Of a DNA stretch of 64,000 nucleotides, positions 42,101 to 49,170 are shown piece by piece. Within the stretch, counting starts at the first letter, position 1; every line of letters begins with the position of its first letter. Below the pieces are notes generated by a model. That model was not told where the DNA came from. It saw only the letters and a program-made list of their open reading frames with translations, and did not search any database. Made by a program: the position numbers and the translations under genes. Source of the DNA: Struthio camelus (lineage: Eukaryota > Chordata > Aves > Struthioniformes > Struthionidae); assembly GCF_040807025.1 (NCBI RefSeq), contig NC_090981.1:69015645-69079644 (forward strand), read 5' to 3'.

Positions 42101-45083
42101 AGACAGAGATGCCTGATATGGACACAGATAAGAAGCAGAATAAGCAACCATAGCAGAAATTTCCTCATGAAACATGAAACTCACTATTTTAACCATTATT
42201 TTTCTCTTAATACATTTTATAATGCTACAACAATGCTTACTAATACGTACATGTTACACATGTACATATTTGAATTTTTAATTTTGTCTGAAAAAGGAAA
42301 CCCAGAGAGGTGATCTTCCCAAAGTCTGGTGGAATTTGCATTGTTGCCTAAAGCAGCATTATTTGTTTGGCTAGGGTAGGGTATGTTTAAAAAGCAACAG
42401 ATTTTTCATGTGTTAAATTTATGTAAACATCAAAAAAATTTTAAGAGAAGAGATGCATACATATCCTTTTGGGATATCTGTATCTTCATTGTTTCCAGGG
42501 TCATTCTCCAGGTGCTGTTTAATTTTTTCTTCTAAACCTACAGCATCTGCTCCTTGATACTGGTCGATTCGCACTTTGTTTCGAAAAAACAGAAATGTTG
42601 GTGTGGCTGATATATTATTGGTAGCAGCTGTTCCCTAGAACGCACAAATTAGTTACAAGTGTTACCTAACAGACTATTACTAATATTAGACAGAAACATT
42701 AACTTGCTTCACTTAGATAAGGATGTACATGTTACATGTTAATCAAGCTTTGTCACCTCAAATGTCACAAACAATATTTGCTATTTTATAAACAGCTGTA
42801 ACTCAACTGCCAATTTAAAATACATTAATTCTTCAGTTTCTCCTAATTCTTTATGTATTTGACTATTCTTTGAATAAACTTGTAAAAAGATTTGTTAGTA
42901 CATCATAAAAGTCACTGTACTTCCTTGTTCTCAAAAAGCAATGTCTGTTTGAAAGTGGAGGTCTGCTTCGTTTAACACATCTATTTTACAAGCTTTTCTT
43001 TACAGCTGTATTCCTCCTCCCCCCTCCCAAGCCACATCACTCCCAGGAAGTTGCAGCCTGTGAGCGTCAGTGACTTCTGTTTGATTTCTACCTCTATTTA
43101 TATTTGTTATGCATCCATAGTAGCTTTTCCACAACTTTGCATAATTCAGTGTCATTTACAAATGATGTTACCATTTCATATTCATCTGTCTCCATTATCA
43201 TCAGTAATATCTGTAGTAATTCAAGACACTTTGCACCATTGCTGTATGTTACAATAGTTTTGAGTAATATTTCAGAGACACCTAGTCCTATTAATCAGAT
43301 CAGTTTATTGTTTCTCATTTTGATCAATAATTACGCTAGAATTTGTTTAGAAAAACTTAACTTACTCTTTTTAATTCACACTCGTGCTACCTTCCACACT
43401 TAGCTGTACTGTCTAAATAGTACGTGCAGCAGCAACCATTAAACTGTCCGTACATTATTTAAACGAAAGATATCAAAACGGTAACTCCAAGAATACTTTT
43501 TAAAATAAGTGTAGGTTTTCACATATTTGCGTGTACCCTAATTTTGTAGACTTCTACAATATAACTGTTCACGATTCACGAAACTCATAACAGCCGCAGT
43601 CTCTTATGATATATTGTCTGAACAATTTTCCTTCATTATCTGCTCTTTCTCTTATCAGGTCTAATTTCCTAGCTAAAAATACGTTTCTGAATACCAACCT
43701 GGCACTGATGTACATCCACCTCCAAAAAAGTTGCCTGAGGATATTTGTTACTCAGGGCATTGAAAGCTGGAGCTATCCTTAAACAAGGCCCACATCTGTG
43801 AAAACAAAACAAAGTTTCACAAAAAGACGGTGTTAACTTAAAAACACCTGCCCCAAACAGAACGTGCACATCTGTGTTCTTTTCCTTGGTACACGTCAAA
43901 ATAACCTTCCTACCTGGCTGACAGATGGTGAGTAATCCTGGTGATACAATTAAGAACGACATTTAGAAACACATCACGAAGTGTTAATCCCCACTTTCTT
44001 AGACAGTTTCAATATCACATGATTACCTGCACCTATTAATTAAAACTAACTACACATTTTCTGTCTAGCGTGTTTAGCTCTAGCACCTTTCCCTGCAAAG
44101 CAAAATCCTGCTAAGACAAGTAACTATTGAGGGCACACAGTTGCCTGCTCTTCCTGAAAGCAGCAAAATACTCTCTCAATAGAAAAGTAGTACTAATGAT
44201 CCAAGTTAGCACCTGTGAAAATATTATCAACAGTAAAATCTCTATAGATGACTTGAAATGCTTCATACTAACATATTAGAATTCTATGATTCCTACTGAA
44301 GGTTTATTATGGTAAAACTCATTTACTAGAATTGCTTACCAGTTACTGCAATACTTACTAAGCTACAGTATAATAGACCTGACTTCTGCCAGCATAACTG
44401 CATCAACTTGGGTGAAAAATATGTAATTGTTAACAAACATACCTTTGGTGCAGAGATGTGCCTATGTTGACACAGGAATAACCTTACAACTTAGCTTGTT
44501 GTGGAAGAAGCAGTTAAAAAAAAGAAACATTAAAAAAAAAAGTAGAAATTCCATCCAACAGCACCCAACGTATGCTACACCTAAATCAAGAGAGTTCTGT
44601 GTGAATATGCCAACATGCGCAGCTGTAGAACAGCACAAACAAGGTCTAATTCACCCTTCCTATTCTCTCCTGTTTGAGATATGAATCCATGGGAGCATAG
44701 CAAGGCAAACCTGTAGACATCTACATGCTGAAGACACCAAGGCACTGCTTTAAGTAGAACCTAATAGCTTAGCTGTAGCCAAAACATTTTCCTGAGCACA
44801 GGCACTGGCATTATTAGTAACTGCAGAAATCGGCAAGACCTCTACAGTGAGGTATGAAGTTGCCCTACAAACAAAAGAAAAAGCAAAACCATCGCCTAAC
44901 AGTCAGGCATCAAATACGCGTACGCTCCCGGCCCGGCCCGGCCTAGCGGGGCCTCACGGCGGCGGCGGGCCGAGGCGGCACTCACCCGCGCATGGTGAAC
45001 TTCACCACGGCGAGGCGGGAGCCGGCGGCGCTGAGCTCGGGCTGGAACTCGGTGTCGTTGGCGATCACCTTGACGCCCACCAT
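27123..45083 (-). CDS. TXNL1: TXNL1, thioredoxin-like protein 1 (whole gene, eight coding exons)
   Basis: Eight exons joined at GT-AG boundaries give 98+97+174+123+70+173+105+30 = 870 nt, i.e. 289 residues plus TAG, the length I know for human TXNL1. Residues 1 to about 105 form a thioredoxin fold with the redox motif CGPC at residues 34-37, split by intron 1 at Gly33. Residues from about 115 to the end form the PITH domain, including the conserved stretches LMPFINKAGCECLNESDEHG and RSMDFEEAERSEPTQALEL. From family knowledge, TXNL1 (TRP32) is a cytosolic protein that binds the 19S proteasome lid and acts as a thiol oxidoreductase. The start at 45083 matches the family N-terminus (MVGVK...). 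All junctions were read directly; identity and function come from family knowledge. In human the neighbour on the promoter side is WDR7, as here. Confidence 0.97.
27153..33933 (-). other. TXNL1: TXNL1 intron 7 (6.8 kb)
   Basis: Largest TXNL1 intron. AT-rich and CpG-poor. It contains an A-rich simple stretch (29236-29280), a purine-rich stretch (29750-29960), a short CA run near 30377 and an A-run at 33906-33921 next to the exon 7 donor. I see no further exon, RNA gene or recognisable transposon. Confidence 0.8.
33906..33921. repeat. A-run (U-run in TXNL1 sense)
   Basis: About 16 A residues on plus, lying 12 nt inside intron 7 from the exon 7 donor. Confidence 0.9.
33934..34038 (-). CDS. TXNL1: TXNL1 coding exon 7
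   Basis: 105 nt, phase 0, residues 246-280: LFVQSNHGDEETTRITYFTF, then IGTPVQATNMNDFKR. It was identified from the spliced reading, because its frame closes soon after the exon on both sides. Acceptor TTTTTTTCTAG, donor AGA|GTGAGT followed 6 nt later by a U-run. Confidence 0.95.
34039..36790 (-). other. TXNL1: TXNL1 intron 6 (2.75 kb)
   Basis: Delimited by the exon 7 acceptor and exon 6 donor. AT-rich, no recognisable repeat or second gene. Short open frames here have no family resemblance. Confidence 0.8.
36791..36963 (-). CDS. TXNL1: TXNL1 coding exon 6
   Basis: 173 nt, residues 188-245: GQGPKYIKIFINLPRSMDFE, the acidic AERSEPTQALELTPEDIKED, then GIVQLRYVKFQNVNSVT. Acceptor AACGCAG, donor ACT|GTAAGT (strong consensus). 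Central beta-sandwich part of the PITH domain. Confidence 0.96.
36964..38037 (-). other. TXNL1: TXNL1 introns 4 and 5 region
   Basis: Intron 5 is 36964-37598 (635 bp) and intron 4 is 37669-38037 (369 bp), with exon 5 between them. Nothing else recognisable. Confidence 0.8.
37599..37668 (-). CDS. TXNL1: TXNL1 coding exon 5
   Basis: 70 nt encoding LLITVAFSQPVKLYSMKLQG and PDN plus the first base of the next codon. Acceptor CCTCCACAG, donor G|GTGAG. The 369-bp intron before it (37669-38037) is the shortest of the gene. Confidence 0.95.
38038..38160 (-). CDS. TXNL1: TXNL1 coding exon 4 (start of PITH domain)
   Basis: 123 nt, residues 124-164, starting MDLMPFINKAGCECLNESDE and ending CDEQ. Acceptor TACTTTCAG, donor CAG|GTACAG. 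Contains three closely spaced cysteines (135, 137, 149) typical of the TXNL1 PITH N-terminus. Confidence 0.96.
38161..42460 (-). other. TXNL1: TXNL1 intron 3 (4.3 kb)
   Basis: AT-rich intron without a recognisable transposon. The notable content is a 12-G run (41860-41871) followed by a purine-rich tract up to about 41962. Confidence 0.8.
41860..41962. repeat. G12 run followed by purine-rich tract
   Basis: Twelve G at 41860-41871, a short TTGTTTT interruption, then an almost pure purine stretch to about 41962, in TXNL1 intron 3. Confidence 0.85.
42461..42634 (-). CDS. TXNL1: TXNL1 coding exon 3
   Basis: 174 nt, phase 0 at both ends, residues 66-123. It starts GTAATNNISATPTFLFFRNK, containing the cis-Pro-type ATPT motif of the thioredoxin fold, and finishes with the linker NEDTDIPKGY leading to the PITH domain. 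Acceptor TTCTAG; donor TAT|GTATGC. Confidence 0.96.
42635..44985 (-). other. TXNL1: TXNL1 introns 1 and 2 region
   Basis: Intron 2 is 42635-43698 (1.06 kb) and intron 1 is 43796-44985 (1.19 kb). Both have GT-AG ends. The exon-1-proximal part of intron 1 (44920-44985) still belongs to the CpG island. No other gene seen. Confidence 0.8.
43699..43795 (-). CDS. TXNL1: TXNL1 coding exon 2 (redox active site)
   Basis: Acceptor TTTCACAG precedes ATGTGGG. The first base completes Gly33 and the exon carries the active-site Cys34-Gly-Pro-Cys37, then RIAPAFNALSNKYPQATF and ends at HQCQ (residue 65). The donor is CAG|GTTGGT, a weak match to the GTRAGT consensus. Length 97 nt restores frame with exon 1. 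Confidence 0.96.
44986..45083 (-). CDS. TXNL1: TXNL1 coding exon 1
   Basis: Encodes residues 1-32 plus two bases of Gly33, beginning MVGVKVIANDTEFQPELS. The donor reads GG|GTGAG at 44985. It lies inside a CpG island. The reading frame stays open upstream to another ATG at 45305 (see findings); the 45083 start is chosen because it matches the family N-terminus. Confidence 0.95.
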
Positions 45084-45300
45084 CCTCGCCGGGCCGGGCC
45101 GGGCGCAGGCTCCCCTCGGCGGCGCGGCGGGGCGGCGGTGGCGGCGGGCGGCCCTGGCGATGTGCAGCGTCACGGCGCGAACGGCCGCCCGGCATGCACC
45201 GCTCGGCGCAGGCGCAGGCGCCGCACGGCGCAGGCGCGCCCGCCGCCCTGACGGTAGGCTCCGCCCCCTTCCCTCCACGCCCAGCCCCGGCGCCGCCAGC

Positions 45301-45414
45301 GCCATGTTGGTCGAGGGCAGGGAGCCCGCCGCTGCCGCCGCCGCCGCGCGGGGGGAAGGGAGGGGCTATCGGCCATTTTAGCTGGGGGCGGAGGCCATCT
45401 TGGTCGAGGGCAGG
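45301..45414. repeat. Direct repeat of a 21-bp YY1-like module
   Basis: GCCATGTTGGTCGAGGGCAG at 45301 and GCCATCTTGGTCGAGGGCAG at 45394 differ at one position and are 93 bp apart. Each contains a YY1-type GCCATnTT core; a third GCCATTTT core sits between them at 45372. Confidence 0.85.
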
Positions 45415-45516
45415 AGGAAGCTGAGCGTGGAGGAGGAGCCGCCATGGCGGGTGGGCTGGGAGGAGCTCGCTCCCGAGGGCCGTGGCGGAGGCGGGGCGGC
45501 TGGGGCTGAGGAGGAC

Positions 45517-45545
45517 GGAGGAGGAGGAGGAGGAGGAGGAGGAGA
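45517..45545. repeat. (GGA)n trinucleotide tract
   Basis: Uninterrupted GGA repeats on plus within the TXNL1 island. A (GCC)n tract also lies at about 45331-45348. Both are typical of GC-rich promoters. Confidence 0.85.
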
Positions 45546-45650
45546 AGGGCGGTTATGGCTCTGCCTTGGTAACGTGGCCGGGCCGACTCAGGCCCCCTCC
45601 CGCGGGAGGAGGCAGCGGCGCCCACCCGCGAAGACGCGGAGCTTGTGGTA

Positions 45651-46215
45651 GCCTCCAACTGAGTTGAGGCTGCAGAGCCACCTGGCAGCCCCCGTTTTCC
45701 CAAAAGTCACACGTCCACTCCTCAGGGAAACAAGAGGGAAAAGGGGGAAGAGCGCCAAGCGGCTCCCTTTGCAGGCCTGCAGCGGCAGGCCAGAGCCGAA
45801 CTGGAAACATGGCAGGACGCAGCTCAGGCTACAGTCCCCTCGCCTTACAAACAGCGTTTTATCGCAAAGGGGACATTTCGCGATATCGTGTAAATTAGAA
45901 ACAAGCAGCGTTTTATTCTGCGAGTCATCTATTAGTAACAGTTCAAATACAGGATATATTTCCTATAGCATCCTACTTCCTTCCCTAGGTGCAACTGCTC
46001 TGCTGCGGCTGTTCAGAGGAGCGGAGAAGCACGGAGCCTTTTTCTGGGAGGAACTTTGGCTGAGGCATCGCTGCCCAGGCTGCCTCTGACTGTTAATACT
46101 AGACGTACAAAATCAGCCAAGAAACGCGTGCGGATGTCAAAACAGCCCCTCCCACCCCACCTCCTCCAGCGCGGTTTGTCTGCTCTGACACGTCCCCCTC
46201 CTGCGTGCTGAGCAC
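45651..46215. other. Intergenic, shoulder of TXNL1 promoter
   Basis: CpG density falls off after 45650. No gene or repeat is recognised up to the CR1 at 46216. Confidence 0.6.
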
Positions 46216-46670
46216 CTCGGCAATAGAATTGCAGAAGGAAAGATGGGTTGCGGTTGGAAGACACCTCTGGAGATTGTCTCGTCCAAGGGGGGTCAACTAT
46301 GGCAGGCTGCTCAGGGCTGCGTCCAGCCGAGTTTTGAATATCTCCAAGGACAGAGGCTCCAAGAGCTCAATGGACAACCTGGTCCAGTCTTTGACCACCT
46401 TTGCAGTAAAAGCGTCGTCTTCTTTTTAAGTTAAGCACCCTCACACTGAGATACCTTATGTTTAATTTGAATTTCCTGTATTTTGATTTTTGTCCATTCC
46501 ACCTGTGTTTAATGGTCAAGTGGAATTTCCTGTGCTGCAACCTGTGCCCATTGCCTCCTGTCTTGTCACAGGGCACCACTGAGAAGAGTCTGGTTCCATC
46601 TTCTTTACTCCCCCCATCAGGTATTGATATACATTGAGAAGATCCCCCCAAGCCTTCTCCTCAAGGTGTA
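46216..46670 (-). mobile_element. CR1 LINE 3' fragment, old copy with internal triplication
   Basis: Minus-strand translation of 46367-46651 shows the CR1 ORF2 C-terminal pattern (RLFSVVPCDKTGGNGHRLQH), followed by the 3'UTR-type tail with a leading-edge CTGGAGAT / GTTGGAAG block near 46253-46275. It is 5'-truncated, and more diverged than the copies near 6 and 8.5 kb. Between 46454 and 46534 a 27-bp unit is present three times in frame. The terminal bases differ from the other copies, so it is probably a different CR1 subfamily. Confidence 0.85.
46454..46534 (-). repeat. Three tandem 27-bp units inside CR1
   Basis: Units 46508-46534, 46481-46507 and 46454-46480 translate on minus as HRKFHLTIK, HRWNGQKSK and YRKFKLNIR. 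Other CR1 copies carry one such unit here. The repeats preserve frame and have since diverged. Confidence 0.75.
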
Positions 46671-48220
46671 CACTGACAATACAAATAAAACACTGCAAAC
46701 AAAGTTTAATGAAATGAAAATATTTAAATATTGTATTATCACATTCTTCTAACAAAATATTTTCGGTAACTCAAAAAACATGTCTGGGCCTTTTATAATG
46801 TGTAGGTTAAATTTAAATCAATCTATGTAAACATGAAAGCAAGAAAAAATACCGACTTATATTGTAGTATAATTCTGCATGATTTTGACCAACACAGGCT
46901 TTAGGAATTTATTATCATAGGACAACTGGAAAATCTCTATTCTTCCAGCTGAAAGTAATTCACATGCAAAATAGTCTGCTGTTCCAGACAGGCATCTGTT
47001 CTTCTTGGATGATAGGGTATTCATACTCACTTACCAGGAGTCACATGGCTGTATGTAGTTTGCATATATATATATATATATATATTTATTTATTTATCAG
47101 CATTACTTTTATCATCAAAAATATACCCACATAGTCACAATATTTGTTTCTAGTTTTATATTCCAGAGTTGAATTGAAATTGCTTGCTAATTCAACAGCA
47201 ATGAAAATTTGGAGTTGATCACCTTTGTCTTTATCCATCAGTTCCATCTTAGGGAACTGGGGGTATGGAATATATTTGATACCAGTCCCTATTTAGGTAA
47301 CATATGTACCAACATATAGTAAAGCCAGTTGTGAACTAATTTCACTCTTTTAATTAATTCTGGCAAACAACAAATGCTGTTGTTAAACTGCAGAAATATT
47401 TTTTCCTTTCTCTCCTAAACAGTTGTGAGGTATTTGCTGTACACTGTTAAAACAGCTGATGGGAAAAAAACAATCATCACCACTGTAATACCATTAATAA
47501 CATCAACATCTCTGTTAAATTTGTATGCAGCTAAAAACAATTATTCACGCATACCAAAAGCTAACAGTAAAAATGCTGCTTCAGTTGCAAAGAAGATAAA
47601 GTTAATAACCTACTATGCCTTGTTAGCTCAGTCCATAGGCAAGGCTCGGAAAACAAATCAGGCTTATGTAGGTTGCTACGTTGGTTGCTAAGGCCTCTGC
47701 TTCATTTCATCTGTAGGCTGAAAAATGTGAAGGGAATGAATTATCTCAAAATAGGATAAGTTAAAAGTTGTCCCTAGTTTTGGCAGTGTTTTGTGACATT
47801 GCAGGGAAGCCGCTTTAGCTCTTTGGTAGATAGCAATTAATTGTATATTTTTAAGTTTCCTGATGTTTTTATAAAGCAGAGTGTGGGTGATAACAACTGA
47901 AAAAATTAGAAGTCACGAATGATCAGAATCAGTAAGGGGAAATAAGCAAAGGGGAGACACTCAAATGTTTGTGTTAACTATGTTCCAAGATAAACTAAGT
48001 TAAAACGTAAGTTAAAACCAGAACTCCCTCTGCGGAGTTTTGCGATGTCATTACTGACGACTCATCACTACGCTGCTTGCCTGCCATCGACGCTTCCTGA
48101 TAAATTTCACCGCGAGTAGCCTGGCAGATAATAGCATTTCTCATACTCGAACCCAGCAGTATTTTTAAGATACCGCCTCGTAGCTTCTACCATCGCCGAA
48201 GCCCTTTTGTAACGTTTTTA
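46671..48220. other. Intergenic, AT-rich
   Basis: Between the CR1 and the WDR7 island. Contains a (TA)n run followed by TTTA units at 47064-47096. An 88-codon plus-strand frame at 47425-47691 has no family resemblance. Nothing else supported. Confidence 0.6.
47064..47096. repeat. (TA)n/(TTTA)n microsatellite
   Basis: About 11 TA units followed by TTTATTTATTTAT. Confidence 0.9.
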
Positions 48221-48594
48221 ACCCCGGCGGGTATGATTCTCTGCACAACTGCCCCCGAAAGGGGCAGCGCTCCCCGCAAAGAAGCCCAGCGCGGCGGCGC
48301 TGCCGTCAAGCCTCCCCCGCAAACCCCGGCAAAGGCCTTCAGGCCGGTGTCAGCCCCGGCCCGGCGGCTGCGGGGCCCGGCGCCGAGGGAGCCCTGGCTG
48401 CCCGCGGCGCTGGGCCGGGGGTGGGAGGCCCGACGGCCTCAAGGGCTGCTGTAACGCTACGGCTCGAAGGCAAAACTGCCCCCACGCGGCGGCTTCGCCC
48501 CCGCAACGGACCGGCCGCCGCCGCCGCCATCCCGGCCAGGGGCCCGCTGCGGCCGGCCGAGCTCCGCGCAGCAGCCGCCGCCGACACCGCCCCC

Positions 48595-48608
48595 GTTGCC
48601 ATGGCGAC
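48595..48608. promoter_or_regulatory. RFX-type X-box
   Basis: GTTGCCATGGCGAC differs by one base from the palindromic X-box GTTGCCATGGCAAC bound by RFX factors. It is located in the WDR7 island about 160 bp upstream of the candidate exon 1 donor. Confidence 0.55.
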
Positions 48609-48769
48609 GCCGGCCCCCTCTGCCTGCCGTCAGTCACGACGCGCGGGGGCTTTGCGACAGCGGCGGCAGGAGTCGCGGCAGCCGGAGCGTGTCGGCGGCT
48701 CTGCCGCACCGGGCGAGGCGGGGGCGCGGTGCCCGCGCAGCCCTCCGCAGCCCCCGGCAGCGGCGGCAG
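48609..48769 (+). other. WDR7: Possible WDR7 non-coding exon 1
   Basis: The first WDR7 coding exon opens with an acceptor 13 nt before the ATG, so at least one upstream 5'UTR exon must exist. The best visible donor in the island is GGCAG|GTGAGCG with the exon ending at 48769. The 5' limit given here is arbitrary; the transcription start is unknown. Confidence 0.4.
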
Positions 48770-48860
48770 GTGAGCGCCCGGGACGGCGCGGGGCGACGCG
48801 CCTACGGCCAAGCGGGCCTTTCCCCCGCAGCCCGTCGGCGGGCCGGGCCGGGGCTGCCCC

Positions 48861-48922
48861 GCGGCGGCGGCGGCGGCGGCGGGGGTGGGGGGCGCCGCCA
48901 TGTTGCGGCGGCGGCGGCGGCA
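48861..48922. repeat. (CGG)n tracts
   Basis: CGG runs at 48861-48881 and again at about 48905-48918, separated by a G-rich spacer containing the YY1-like site. Confidence 0.85.
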
Positions 48923-49170
48923 GGCGGCCGGGCCCGGGCCAGCCCGTAGGCCGCAGGAGGGCCCGGGGCGCTGGCGCTCCGCCGGCTTTACGCGAAGCGC
49001 GGCCTCCGCCCGCCGCCTTCCGCCCTTCCGAGGAGTTTGAGCCCGGGGTGCGCCGGCGTCCCCAGTGCTTTGCCGGGTTTGGGGTTTGGTTCGCCGCGGG
49101 AGTCGCTCGTAAACTGCGGGTTACTGCCGGGGGGGAGAGCGCTCTGCTGGGGCTGCCGCAGGCATGACCC

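Larger units (their letters stand above)
44920..45650 (-). promoter_or_regulatory. TXNL1: TXNL1 CpG-island promoter
   Basis: Very CpG-dense block surrounding the TXNL1 start. On the minus strand it holds YY1-like cores (CAAGATGGCC, AAAATGGCC, CAACATGGCG), a cluster of NRF1-like TGCGCCTGCGCC units at about 45195-45240, a GGGCGG Sp1-type box near 45262 and a CRE half site (GTGACG) near 45171. No TATA box is evident, as expected of a housekeeping CpG-island promoter. The start site itself cannot be fixed from sequence; it probably lies between the start codon and about 45450. Confidence 0.8.
48230..49170 (+). promoter_or_regulatory. WDR7: CpG-island promoter, probably of WDR7
   Basis: Dense CpG island and the only one between TXNL1 and the first WDR7 coding exon. 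It contains an RFX X-box-like GTTGCCATGGCGAC at 48595-48608, a YY1-like GCCGCCATGTTG at 48894-48905, and (CGG)n at 48861-48881. Assignment to WDR7 is by position and orientation, and by a good donor (CAG|GTGAGC) at 48769/48770. A second short transcript on the minus strand is also possible. Confidence 0.7.

Noticed and set aside
44896-45195. 99-codon minus-strand frame overlapping TXNL1 exon 1
   Set aside because: Out-of-frame shadow; its ATG context is poor. It could be a uORF but has no independent support.
45170-45703. 177-codon minus-strand frame over the TXNL1 promoter
   Set aside because: Low-complexity translation of GCC and GGA repeats; out of frame with TXNL1.
47425-47691. 88-codon frame between TXNL1 and WDR7
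   Set aside because: No family resemblance, no splice or promoter context.
48421-49167. 248-codon plus-strand open frame
   Set aside because: Pro/Ala/Arg-rich translation of a CpG island, with equally long frames on both strands; crosses the probable exon 1 donor.
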